64,000 bases of DNA, from NCBI GenBank assembly GCA_965279095.1, contig CBDIHH010000006.1, forward strand, positions 558,001 to 622,000, given 5' to 3'. The position numbers were made by a program, and so were the translations under genes. Under the pieces are notes generated by a model. The model did no database searches. It was not told the DNA's origin and saw nothing but the letters and a program-made list of their open reading frames with translations. This stretch comes from CBDIHH01 sp965279095. GTDB taxonomy: Bacteria; Pseudomonadota; Alphaproteobacteria; Caulobacterales; Caulobacteraceae. Positions 38,165 to 47,700 of the stretch are shown in pieces (the stretch's first letter is position 1; each line of letters begins with the position of its first letter).

Positions 38165-39526
38165 TCACCAGATTTCGGGCTCGGGGCCCGGCGACGTGTG
38201 GAAGCTGTTGGGGGGGCGCGCCAGGCCGAGGTGGTCGCGGAGGGTTGCGCCCGCGTAGGCGGTGCGGAACAGGCCGCGGGCCTGCAGGACGGGCACCACC
38301 TGGTCGACGAAGGCGTCGAGGCCGCCGGGCAGGTAGGCGGGGGAGATGACGAAGCCGTCGGCGGCGCCGCCGTCGAACCACTGGGTCATCTCGTCGGCGA
38401 CCTGCTCGGCCGTGCCGGCGACCACGCGGCTGGTGCGGGCGCCGGCGATGCGCTGGGCCAATTGGCGGATGGAGAGCCGCTCCCGAGCGGCCAGGTCGAC
38501 CACCCGGGCGTGGGTGGCGTGCGAGGTGTTGGGCGCGGGCACCTCCGGCAGGGGGCCGTCGAGGGGATAGGGCGACAGGTCGAAGCCGCCGAGCTGCATC
38601 TGCAGAAGCTGAACGGCGGTCTGCGGATCGATCAAGGCGTCAAGCTGGCGGCAGAGGGCCTTGGCCTCGGCCTGGGTGGCGCCCACCACCGGCTGGATCG
38701 CCGGCATGATCAGCAGGCCGTCCGGATCACGGCCCGCCTCGGCGGCCAGGGCCTTCATCTCGGCGTAGAAGACCTGGGCGGTGGCCAAGGTGGGGTGGGA
38801 GGTGAACACCACCTCGGCCGTGGCGGCGGCGAAGGCGCGGCCGATATCCGAGGCGCCGGCCTGGACCAGCACCGGATGGCCCTGGGGCGGGCGGGCGACA
38901 TTGAGCGGGCCGGCCACCGAGAAGTGTTCGCCGCGGTGGTCCAGGCCATGGACCTTGGCGGGGTCCTGGTGGAAGCCCGTGGCCTTGTCGGCGACGATGG
39001 CGTCCTCTTCCCAGCTGTCCCACAGGCGGCGCACCACGGCGACGAACTCCTGCGCGCGGGCGTAGCGCAGGGCGTGGTCCATATGCTCGGCGCGGCCGAA
39101 GTTGTGGGCCTCGTTCTGGGTGGTGGAGGTGACGATGTTCCACCCCGACCGGCCGCCGGAGATGTGGTCGAGGGAGGCGAAGCGGCGGGCGAGGCCGTAG
39201 GGCTCGTTGTAGCTGGTCGAGGCGGTGCCGATCAGGCCGATCCGGTCGGTGCAGGCCGCCAGGGCGGACAGGAGGGTGAGGGGCTCCAGCTTGATCAGGT
39301 CGGCGCGGCTGAAGGCGCCCCGGCCCTCCAGCGCGCGGAAGCCCTGGGCGTCGGCGATGAACAGGGCGTCGAACAGGCCGCGCTCGGCGGTTTTGGCGAG
39401 GCCCTTGTAGAAGGCGAGGTCGTGGAGGCGGCCGGGTTGCGCGTCGGGATGCCGCCAGCCGGCCGCGTGCCCGCCCGTTTGCAGCAGGAAGGCGAGCAGG
39501 TGGATCTGGCGGGGGGGGCTAGCCAT
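38165..39526 (-). CDS. NtaA/DmoA-family FMN-dependent monooxygenase
   Basis: 453 residues, a luciferase-like TIM-barrel enzyme. Recognisable are IHLLAFLLQTGGHAAGWRHPDA, the AERGLFDALFIAD segment, ISGGRSGWNIVTSTTQNEAHNFG (the NWVTS-type motif of NtaA/SnaA/DszA), and VLVQAGASDIGRAFAA. It would use FMNH2 from a separate reductase to oxidise a nitrogen or sulfur compound such as NTA, dimethyl sulfide or a dibenzothiophene sulfone; the substrate is not determinable. ATG 39526 opens the conserved N-terminus. No reductase or transporter genes are next to it. Confidence 0.9.
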   Translation of the reverse strand: MASPPRQIHLLAFLLQTGGHAAGWRHPDAQPGRLHDLAFYKGLAKTAERGLFDALFIADAQGFRALEGRGAFSRADLIKLEPLTLLSALAACTDRIGLIGTASTSYNEPYGLARRFASLDHISGGRSGWNIVTSTTQNEAHNFGRAEHMDHALRYARAQEFVAVVRRLWDSWEEDAIVADKATGFHQDPAKVHGLDHRGEHFSVAGPLNVARPPQGHPVLVQAGASDIGRAFAAATAEVVFTSHPTLATAQVFYAEMKALAAEAGRDPDGLLIMPAIQPVVGATQAEAKALCRQLDALIDPQTAVQLLQMQLGGFDLSPYPLDGPLPEVPAPNTSHATHARVVDLAARERLSIRQLAQRIAGARTSRVVAGTAEQVADEMTQWFDGGAADGFVISPAYLPGGLDAFVDQVVPVLQARGLFRTAYAGATLRDHLGLARPPNSFHTSPGPEPEIW

Positions 39527-39552
39527 CGGTGACAGTTCCTCGACCAGCTTCA

Positions 39553-39860
39553 GATTCAACACCAAGACCACCAAGACCACCAAGACCACAAAGGCGCTCA
39601 GGCGGGAAATGGCGCGACGTTCAAACCCTCGTATTCCCGGCGTACGCCGGGATCCAGATCCTAAGGCCGGGCCATGCTCATCTGGGATTGGCCTTATACA
39701 TCCGGGGGTTTAGGCGCCGAGTTTCTCTTGGTGGTCTTTGTGGTCTTTGTGGTCTTGGTGTTGAATATCATTGACCCGCCTGAACAGTATCTCGCGCCCT
39801 GGTCCAAGGGCGGCCACGCCCTATGATCTGGGTCCCGGCGTACGCCGGGAATACGAGGTG
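39553..39860. repeat. Composite repeat: ACCAAGACC iterations plus GGCGTACGCC palindromes
   Basis: The element is symmetric. Outer arms are ACCAAGACC iterations (39560-39590 forward; 39729-39765 as the complement, with GGTCTTTGTGGTC). Palindromic halves CCCGGCGTACGCCGGGA with CCAGATC lie at 39636-39660 and, inverted, at 39824-39850. The palindrome is that of 425-502; the iteration is the one in the tandem array at 22.6 kb. No gene is seen between the monooxygenase and glcB. Confidence 0.8.
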
Positions 39861-39871
39861 GGGGGAAAGGC

Positions 39872-42016
39872 TCAGCTTTTCGCCTTCGCCGCGCGGCGCC
39901 AGTGGTTGAGCAGGAACTCGGTATAGCCGTTGGGCTGGTCGCGGCCCTTGAACACCAGGTCGCAGGCCGCCTGCCAGGCGGGGCCGTCATAGGCGGGGGC
40001 CATCGGCCGATACAGCGGATCGCCGGCGTTCTGGCGGTCGACCACCAGGGCCATGCGCTCCAGGGCGGCGCGCACCTCCCCCTCGGTGACCACCCCATGG
40101 CGCAGCCAGTTGGCGATGTGCTGGCTGGAGATGCGCAGGGTGGCGCGGTCCTCCATCAGGCCCACGTCGTGGATGTCGGGCACCTTGGAGCAGCCGACCC
40201 CCTGGTCGATCCAGCGCACCACATAGCCGAGGATGCCCTGGCAGTTGTTGTCCAGCTCCTGGCGCACCTCCTCGGGCGACCAGTTGTGCGATCCCGCCAG
40301 GGGCGGGGTCAGCAGGGCCGACAGGGGCGCGAGCGGCCGGCCGGCGAGCTGGCGGCGGCGCTCGGCCACATCGACGGCCAGGTAGTGGGTGGCGTGCAGG
40401 GTGGCGGCGGTGGGCGAGGGGACCCAGGCGGTGGAGGCGCCCGACATCGGATGGCCGACCTTCTGCTCGAGCATGTCGGCCATGCGGTCGGGGGCCGCCC
40501 ACATGCCCTTGCCGATCTGGGCCCGGGCGTCCAGGCCGCAGGCCAGGCCGATGTCGACGTTGCGGTCCTCATAGGCTTTCAGCCAGGGCGCCGCCTTGAT
40601 GGCGTCCTTCCGCAGCATCGCCCCGGCCTCCATGGAGGTGTGGATCTCGTCGCCGGTGCGGTCGAGGAAGCCGGTGTTGATGAAGAACACCCGCTGGCGG
40701 GCGGCGTGGATGCAGGCGGCGAGGTTGGCGCTGGTGCGCCGCTCCTCGTCCATGATGCCGATCTTGAGGGTGGCGGGGGGCATGCCGAGCATGGCCTCCA
40801 CCCGGCCGAACAGCTCGGCGGTGAAGGCGACCTCGTCGGGCCCGTGCATCTTGGGGCGCACCACATAGACGCAGCCGGCGCGGCTGTTGCGGCGCGCGGC
40901 CAGGTCGTGCCGGGCGATGGCGGCGATCACGGCGATGTCGAGGATGTTCTCGGGGATCTCCTCGCCGTCCGCGCCGCGCACCGCGTCGGTCATCAGGTGC
41001 AGGCCGACATTGCGCACCAGCATCAGGCTGCGGCCGGGCAGGGTGAGGGCGCCGCCGCCAGGGGCCACATAGGTCCGGTCAGGGGCGAGGGCCCGGGTGA
41101 TCGTGCGGCCGCCCTTCTCGAGACTGGCGGTCAGGGTCGCCTGCATCAGCCCCAGCCAGTTGCGATAGAGCAGCACCTTGTCATCGGCGTCGACGGTGGC
41201 GACGCTGTCCTCGCCGTCCATGATGGTGCTGAGGGCCGATTCCAGCACCAGGTCGGCCATGCCGGCGGGGTCGTCCCGGCCGATGGGATGGGCCCGGTCG
41301 ATGACGATCTCGGCGTGCAGGCCGTGGCGCTTCAGCAGGATGGCCGAGGGGGCGGCGGCGTCGCCCGCATGGCCGGCGAAGGCGGTGGCGTCGCGCAGCC
41401 GGGCCACGCCGTCCGCCAGGGAGACGACGAGGCCCGCCTCGTCCACGGCGTAGCCGGTCGCCGCGGCGTGGGCGCCGCGGTCCAGGGGGGCGATGACGTC
41501 CAGCAGGGCCTTGGCGCGGTCGATGACCAGGCGGCCGCGGGCGGGATCATAGGGCCCGGCCGGGGGCGGCGCGCCCACCGCATCGGTTCCGTAGAGGGCG
41601 TCGTAGAGGCTGCCCCAGCGGGCGTTGGCGGCGTTGAGCACGAAGCGGGCGTTGGTCATCGGCACCACCAGCTGCGGCCCGGCCAGGGTGGCGATCTCAG
41701 GATCCAGCGCGCCGTTGTCGACGGCGAAGGGTTCCGGCTCGGGCGCCAGATAGCCGATCTCGCGCAGGAAGGCCTCGTAGGCGGACGCATCGAAGGGGGC
41801 GGGGTGGGCCTGGTGCCAGGCGTCGATCCGGGCCTGGAGCCGATCCCGCTCGGCAAGGAGCGTGCGGTTGCGCGGGGCCAGGTCGCGCAGGATCGCCGCC
41901 AGCCCGTCCCAGAAGGCGACGGGCTCGATGCCGGTCCCGGGCAGGGCCTCGGTCTCCATGAAGGCGTGCAGTCCGGCGTCGATGGACAGGCCGGCGGCGG
42001 CGATGCGGTCGGTCAT
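39872..42016 (-). CDS. glcB: Malate synthase G
   Basis: 714 residues, the normal length of the single-chain G form. It condenses glyoxylate with acetyl-CoA to malate. Landmarks: VPMTNARFVLNAANARWGSLYDALYGTD, LESALSTIMDGEDSVATVDADDK, RNVGLHLMTDAV, IGIMDEERRTSANLAACI, DRTGDEIHTSMEAGAMLRK and NWSPEEVRQELDNNCQGILGYVVRW; the catalytic base and metal-binding Glu regions are intact. ATG at 42016 has AAGGAGA eight bases upstream. It stands alone: glcDEF and isocitrate lyase are not in the window. Confidence 0.97.
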   Translation of the reverse strand: MTDRIAAAGLSIDAGLHAFMETEALPGTGIEPVAFWDGLAAILRDLAPRNRTLLAERDRLQARIDAWHQAHPAPFDASAYEAFLREIGYLAPEPEPFAVDNGALDPEIATLAGPQLVVPMTNARFVLNAANARWGSLYDALYGTDAVGAPPPAGPYDPARGRLVIDRAKALLDVIAPLDRGAHAAATGYAVDEAGLVVSLADGVARLRDATAFAGHAGDAAAPSAILLKRHGLHAEIVIDRAHPIGRDDPAGMADLVLESALSTIMDGEDSVATVDADDKVLLYRNWLGLMQATLTASLEKGGRTITRALAPDRTYVAPGGGALTLPGRSLMLVRNVGLHLMTDAVRGADGEEIPENILDIAVIAAIARHDLAARRNSRAGCVYVVRPKMHGPDEVAFTAELFGRVEAMLGMPPATLKIGIMDEERRTSANLAACIHAARQRVFFINTGFLDRTGDEIHTSMEAGAMLRKDAIKAAPWLKAYEDRNVDIGLACGLDARAQIGKGMWAAPDRMADMLEQKVGHPMSGASTAWVPSPTAATLHATHYLAVDVAERRRQLAGRPLAPLSALLTPPLAGSHNWSPEEVRQELDNNCQGILGYVVRWIDQGVGCSKVPDIHDVGLMEDRATLRISSQHIANWLRHGVVTEGEVRAALERMALVVDRQNAGDPLYRPMAPAYDGPAWQAACDLVFKGRDQPNGYTEFLLNHWRRAAKAKS

Positions 42017-42143
42017 GGGGCGGGTCTCCTTGGGAGCAGACTTTGGTCCTGCCATTGTGCAGGGCGCAATTCAACAACCGCGACGGTTGGCCGGGGAGAG
42101 CGGAGCGACAGCCTTGCGTGGTCTTGAGGACACAGACTAGCGT

Positions 42144-42231
42144 CCCGCATTCCCCGCGGAAGCGGGGACCCAGGTTTCGAGCTTCGCCGCGTCGGCCAAG
42201 CCTGGATCCCCGCTTCCGCGGGGAATGCGGG
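42144..42231. repeat. Single copy of the CCCCGC palindromic repeat
   Basis: CCCGCATTCCCCGCGGAAGCGGGGACCCAG and its inverse CTGGATCCCCGCTTCCGCGGGGAATGCGGG face each other across about 27 bases. This is parts c-d of the tandem unit at 22.6 kb, but without the ACCAAGACC iterations. It lies in the divergent gap between glcB and the epimerase-like gene. Confidence 0.8.
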
Positions 42232-42268
42232 TTTGGGGGGCGGTCGCACTTCGAGAGGAGACACCGCC

Positions 42269-42697
42269 ATGCGCGTCACCCGCATCAATCACATCGCCAT
42301 CGCCGTGCATGACATGGACCCCCTGCAGGGCCTGTTGGGAGACGTGTTCGGGCTCGGCGAGCCGCACCGGGAGGAAGGGGGATCGGGGCTGCAGATCGCG
42401 GTGTTTCCGGCTGGCGACAGCGCCATCGAGCTGCTGCGGCCGACCACCGAGGGGTCCAGCGTGCCGGCCTTCCTCAGGGAGAAGGGCGCGGGGCTGTTCC
42501 ACCTGTGCCTGGAGGTGGACGACATCGACGCGGCCATGGCGGAGTTGCGCGGCCGGGGCCTGAGGTTCCGCAGCGACGCGCCGCTGCCGGGGCACGCCGG
42601 CTCCCGGATCGCCTTCATCGACCCGGCCAACACCGGCGGGGTGCTGTTCGAACTGCTCGAGCCGGCCCGCGGCGAGGCGCCCGCCCATGCCGGCTGA
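42269..42697 (+). CDS. Methylmalonyl-CoA epimerase-like VOC protein
   Basis: 142 residues. The four metal ligands of the epimerase family are in place: His in INHIAIAV, Gln in GLQIAVF, His in GLFHLCLEVDD and Glu in VLFELLEP. This matches methylmalonyl/ethylmalonyl-CoA epimerases in size and order, but identity should be checked because related VOC proteins share the ligands. GAGAGGAG precedes the ATG at 42269. The next gene starts inside its last codons (11-base overlap), so the two are coupled. The mutase and carboxylase of the methylmalonyl pathway are not in view. Confidence 0.8.
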   Translation: MRVTRINHIAIAVHDMDPLQGLLGDVFGLGEPHREEGGSGLQIAVFPAGDSAIELLRPTTEGSSVPAFLREKGAGLFHLCLEVDDIDAAMAELRGRGLRFRSDAPLPGHAGSRIAFIDPANTGGVLFELLEPARGEAPAHAG

Positions 42698-43655
42698 GGC
42701 CCATCCGCCGTCGATCGCGGTGGCGTCCCCGTCCTTCTGCCAGCATCCGCGGCTGCGCCAGGAATTGCTGGCGCTCTACCCCGAGGCCAAGTTGAACCCG
42801 AGCCCGCACCGGCTGGAGGGCGAGGCCCTGGTCGACTTCCTCAAGGGCCACGCGGTGGCGGTGGTCGGGCTGGAACATCTGACCGCCCAGGTGCTGGGCG
42901 GCCTGCCGGACCTGAAGGTGGTGTCCAAGCTGGGCACCGGGGTGGATATGCTGGACCTGGGCGAGATGGCGCGGCGGGGGATCCGGCTCGGCTGGGCGCC
43001 GGGGGCCAACGCCCTGTCGATCGCCGAGCTGGTGATCGCCTTCGCCATGATCGCCCTGCGCCATTCGGGGGAGCTGAACGCCGCCCTGCGCCGGGGGGAG
43101 CGGCCGCCGCAGAAGATGGGCCGGCTGCTGTCCGGCCGGGTGTTCGGCCTGCACGGCTGCGGCCACATCGGCCAGCATGTGGTGCGGCTGCTGGCGCCGT
43201 TCGGGTGCACCGTGCTGGCCCACGACCTGGCCGATCGCGGGGACTTCTACGCCGCGCACGGGGTGCAGGCGGTGGGGCTGGACGAGCTGGTCGCCCGCTC
43301 CGAGGTGCTGTCGCTGCACATTCCCCTGGGGCCGCAGACCGAGGGGCTGTACGGCGCGGCGATGCTGGACCGGCTGCGGCCGGACTGCGTGCTGATCAAC
43401 ACCGCCCGCGGCGAGATCGTCGATGAGGCGGCCCTGATCGAGCGGCTGCGGGACGGGCGGCTGGCGGCGGCCTGCGCCGACGTCTTCGCCCATGAGCCGG
43501 ACATCGACCAGGCCCTGATCGACCTGCCCAACTTCTTCGGCACCCCGCATATCGGCGGCAGCGCCAAGGAGGCGCGCCTGGCCATGGGCCGCATCGCCAT
43601 CGCCGGCATCACCGACAACGCCGTGCCCCGGCCGGGGGTCGCGCCCTTCGTCTGA
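42687..43655 (+). CDS. D-2-hydroxyacid dehydrogenase family protein
   Basis: 322 residues with the formate/glycerate dehydrogenase fold. The NAD motif reads GLHGCGHIGQH at about 151-161 (a GxGxxG variant with HGCG), the catalytic Arg is in NTARGEIVDE, Glu in FAHEPDID and His in TPHIGGSA. It probably reduces or oxidises a 2-keto/2-hydroxy acid such as hydroxypyruvate or glyoxylate (inference, supported weakly by the neighbouring malate synthase). It overlaps the epimerase-like gene by 11 bases, indicating an operon. Confidence 0.9.
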   Translation: MPAEAHPPSIAVASPSFCQHPRLRQELLALYPEAKLNPSPHRLEGEALVDFLKGHAVAVVGLEHLTAQVLGGLPDLKVVSKLGTGVDMLDLGEMARRGIRLGWAPGANALSIAELVIAFAMIALRHSGELNAALRRGERPPQKMGRLLSGRVFGLHGCGHIGQHVVRLLAPFGCTVLAHDLADRGDFYAAHGVQAVGLDELVARSEVLSLHIPLGPQTEGLYGAAMLDRLRPDCVLINTARGEIVDEAALIERLRDGRLAAACADVFAHEPDIDQALIDLPNFFGTPHIGGSAKEARLAMGRIAIAGITDNAVPRPGVAPFV

Positions 43656-43677
43656 GCGGCGGGGCCCGCGGCCTCGG

Positions 43678-44424
43678 TCAGCCCGGCTCGACCTGGGCGA
43701 GGTATTCCTTGATGGCGCCCATGCGGGCCGGCCGCAGGGCGAAGGGGGCCAGCACCGCGTCCCAGGCGCCGTCGTCGCCTTCCCAGGCCAGGGGACCCGG
43801 CGCCGCGGGGGGCGCCCAGGCCTTGGTCGCCAAAGGCTCCAGCCCCGCCAGCCACTGGTCCTCGCCGGGAAGGCCGACGTAGAGGATATGGGCCTCGTGG
43901 GCGGGGTCGTGGGCGCTCAGCTGCTGATGCAGCCGCAGGGTCTCGTCATAGATGCGGATCTGGCGGAAGACGTAGAGGAAGCGGCCCGGCGTGCGCAGGA
44001 GGCGGCGGAACTTGCCGGCCAGATGCTCGAATTTCGCCCGGGCCTCGGGATACTGCCGATCGATGGCGGCGTGGTCGAGGACCCCGTCGATGGGGTGGAA
44101 GTCGTGCGGGTGCCGGGTGAGCAGCCGGCGATGCTCGACCTCGCCAGACCCGTCGGCGGCGGGCGCCAGGTCCTCGCGGTCGAAGACCCCCCGAAAATCG
44201 GATTCCAGATAGGCCAGCACCGCCTGGAAGGGGGTGATCTGCCAGTCGAAGATATGCCGCTCGAAGCTGCGCTGGCCGAGGTCCGGGGTCAGGAGCTGGC
44301 GCTCGAACTCCTCGCGCGGCCCGCCCGGATGGAGACGGACATAGAGGGCCCGCGACAGCTGGGCCTTCACCTCGCATTGATAGCCGAGGCTGATGGGCTC
44401 CCAGGGGGCGGCGTCTTGGGTCAT
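43678..44424 (-). CDS. DUF1796-like putative papain-fold peptidase
   Basis: 248 residues. The opening ISLGYQCEVKAQL..., followed by HIFDWQITPFQAVLAYLESDFRGVFDR, then HDFHPIDG and LYVFRQIRIYDETLRLHQQL, follows the DUF1796 pattern (SLG..C, FDW.., F..H). Family members are suggested to be cysteine peptidases or sugar-related transfer proteins; nothing is proven. The Cys in GYQCE and a His in the HPHDFH stretch could be catalytic. ATG at 44424 chosen; a GTG lies six bases upstream. It is convergent with the dehydrogenase gene. Confidence 0.6.
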   Translation of the reverse strand: MTQDAAPWEPISLGYQCEVKAQLSRALYVRLHPGGPREEFERQLLTPDLGQRSFERHIFDWQITPFQAVLAYLESDFRGVFDREDLAPAADGSGEVEHRRLLTRHPHDFHPIDGVLDHAAIDRQYPEARAKFEHLAGKFRRLLRTPGRFLYVFRQIRIYDETLRLHQQLSAHDPAHEAHILYVGLPGEDQWLAGLEPLATKAWAPPAAPGPLAWEGDDGAWDAVLAPFALRPARMGAIKEYLAQVEPG

Positions 44425-44708
44425 GTCCACCGTGATAGCAAACCCCGGCGGCGGCTCAAGCGGGTCCGCGCGGGGCGCAGATTATGAAAGCGCAGGGGCG
44501 CCGTCTGAAAACTCCACCCCGTGGCGCGTCTGCGCCACCGACCTCCCAAGACCTGTCTTCGTCTTTCTACTGTCTTTCGCAAGACACTGGCCGGTGACCG
44601 CATGGCGAGAACTTCCGCGGCGGGGTCATCGCCTGGGCCTTATTGTGGCGTGACTCAGGCCGCCGCTCATGAAAACGTGGTTAAGGGTGTGCTGGAAGGT
44701 TAGGTGGG

Positions 44709-47700
44709 ATGGGGGACGAACCAGGGGCGCTCGGCGTGGCGGGTCTGATGAGCGCGGGGGCCCTGGTCTCCAGCGTCGGCGCCGAACTCGCGGTCAACAC
44801 CAGCACGGACGGCCGGCAGGTCGATCCCGCGGTGACCGGACTGACGAACGGCGGCTTTGTCGTGACCTGGGCCGACCTGCAGTCGGCGCCCGACGATCCC
44901 AGCGCCGCCGCTGTCCGGGGACAGGTGTTCGAGGCCGACGGCGACAAGGTCGGCGGCGCGTTCCTCGTGAATACCAAGACCTCTGGAACCCAGCATCGAC
45001 CCGACGTCAGCAGCCTACCCAACGGCGGCTTCGTCGTAACCTGGACGGACGTCGACGGCAGTAACGCCCAGATCAAGGCGCAGCGGTTCGATGCCGCGGG
45101 GGCCAAGGTCGGCGGCGAGGTGCTTGTCAGCACCAGCAATGGCTATCTGTATTCCGACCCCAAGGTGACGGATTTGGTGAATGGCGGTTTCGTCGTCAGC
45201 TGGCAGGGCGGCGGCGAGATACGAGCACAGAGCTTTACCGCGGGGGGCGCCAGGGTCGGCGGGGAGTTTATCGTCAATACCAACGTCTACGCCGATCAGG
45301 GCGGGGCAGCGCCGCTTTATGACGGCGTGGACGTAACCGGACTTGCGACGGGCGGCTACGTGATCACCTGGGAAGACCGCAGTGATCTGAGCGTGCGGGC
45401 GCAGATCTACGGGGCCTCAGGGGCGAAAGTCGGGGGCGAGTTCTTCATCGGCCTAGCCGCAAGTCTTCCGGACGTTGTCGGCCTTGCCAATGGCGACTTC
45501 GTCGTCAGCTGGATATCCGCTGGAGTCACCAAGGATGTCAGGGCGCAGGTTTATCACGACCATGGCCTGAAATCCGGCGATGAGCTGCTGGTCCTCTCCG
45601 ACCCGATCGCCACGCGACTTTATACGACGGTGGCCAGCCTCGCCGATGGGTTCGTCATCACTTGGAGCGACTGGGACAACGGTCAGCCCAGTCGAGATGT
45701 GAAGGCACAGGCGTTCTCGTCGGACGGGGACAGAATTGGCGACCCGTTCGTGGTCACCAGCGTCACCCACCTGGGGCTGAACCCCGCCTCCGCGGGACTC
45801 GCCAACGGCGACGTGGTGATGGCCTGGATGTTCGGTGACACGACGCCGGCGGCGGATATCCGGGCGCAGATCTTCTCGATCAGCGACCTCCCCAACACGC
45901 CCCCCACCATCGGCGGCGTGGCCGCCGGCGCGGTGGCCGAGGCCGGCGCCCATAGCGCCACGGGCAGTCTCACCGTCGCCGATCCCGACCCCGGCGCCGC
46001 CTTTACCTGGACCATCCAGGGCAGCGCCGACGGCGTCTATGGCGGCCTGTCGCTCGACGCCAGCGGTCACTGGACGTACACCCTCAACCCCACCCTGGCG
46101 GCGCCGCTGACCGGGGCCGACCATCGAACCGACAGCTTCACGGTCAAGGCGGAGGATCGCCAGGGCGGCCACGATCTGCAGTCGATTGTCATCACGGTCG
46201 ATGGCGCGGACGGGGCGGCCGGCGGCCCCTTCGTCGCCACACCGGGTGATGATTATTTCTCGGGCAGGCCCGGGGTCTATGCCGTCAGCTACGCACTGGC
46301 CGCCGCCGGGGTGACCGTCAACCTCGCGCGCACCGACGTCCAGATCACGGGTGGGTCCGGCCAAGACCGGTTCAAGGACATCGACAATCTCACCGGATCC
46401 GGGTTCGCCGACAGCCTCACCGGCAATGGCGGCTCCAACAGCCTCGAGGGCGGCGCGGGCAATGACACCCTGTTGGGCGGCGACGGCGCCGACATCCTGG
46501 CTGGCGGGGACGGCGACGACCGGCTGGAGTCCGGGGGCTTCAAGGCCGCGGCCTTCAATGCCGCCAACGGGCACAGCTACCTGTATTTCGCCGATGATGT
46601 CAGCTGGTATGAAGCCCTGTCGCGCGCGTCTGCCCTGCAGATGGGGGACAAGACCGGATATCTCGCGACGATCACCAGCGCGCAGGAAGAGTCCTTCATC
46701 AGGACTCAGCTTGGAACCAGCATCTGGATCGGCGCGACCGACGTCCAGACAGAGGGCAGCTGGCGCTGGGTGACGGGTCCCGAGGCCGGGACCGTCTTCT
46801 ATGTGAAAGGCGCCTCGAGCCAGCCAGGCTATTCCGGTTGGTTTGGCGCACAGCCCGACGACGCCTGGTCGGGACAGGATTACGCGGTCAGTTACGGTTC
46901 AAGCTGGGACGACGCCGACTTCGGCGGGGACATCCGCTCCATCGGCTATGTCGTGGAATTCGATGGCCCGCCGGTCACCAAGGAAATCCTCGACGGGAAT
47001 GGCGGCAATGACACACTGATCGGCGGCGCCGGCGTCCAGGCCCTGTCCGGGGGCGAGGGCGCCGACAGCCTCAACGGCGGCCTCGGTGACGACACCCTGG
47101 ATGGCGGCGCGGGCATCGACACCGCCCAGTTCGCGGGCCTGAAGTCTGCCTATGTGATTACCCGGACGGGCCCGGGCTATACCGTCTCCGGACCGGACGG
47201 CGTCGACACCCTCACCGGCGTCGAGTTCGCGAAGTTCTCCGACCAGACCCTCGATCTGGGCGCTCCGCCGAACACACCGCCGGTCATTGCGGGGCCGACG
47301 ACTGGCTCGGTCACCGAGGGCGGCGAGCTGACCGCCGCGGGGCAACTGACCGCGACCGACCCCGACCCGGGCGCGGCCTTCGCCTGGAGCATCGATGGCA
47401 GCGCCGCCGGCGCCTACGGGAGCCTGGCGCTCAGTACGGCCGGCAAATGGACCTACACCCTCAACCCGACGCTGGCGGCGCCGCTGGGCGCGTCCGATCA
47501 CCCGGTGGAGACCTTCACCGTCAAGGTCCAGGACGGCCAGGGCGGCAGCGACACAGAGAGCGTCAAGGTGACGGTCAACGGCGCCGGCTTGGCGCTGAAG
47601 TTCAATGCCGCTAACGGGCACTCCTACGCCTTCGTTTCGGCGAGTGTTAATTGGACCGAAGCGCAAGCCCGGGCCGCGGCGATGATGGACGATGGCCGCG

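Noticed and set aside
39902..42127. Plus-strand open frame of 741 codons opposite glcB
   Set aside because: Shadow of malate synthase G; no domain, atypical composition.
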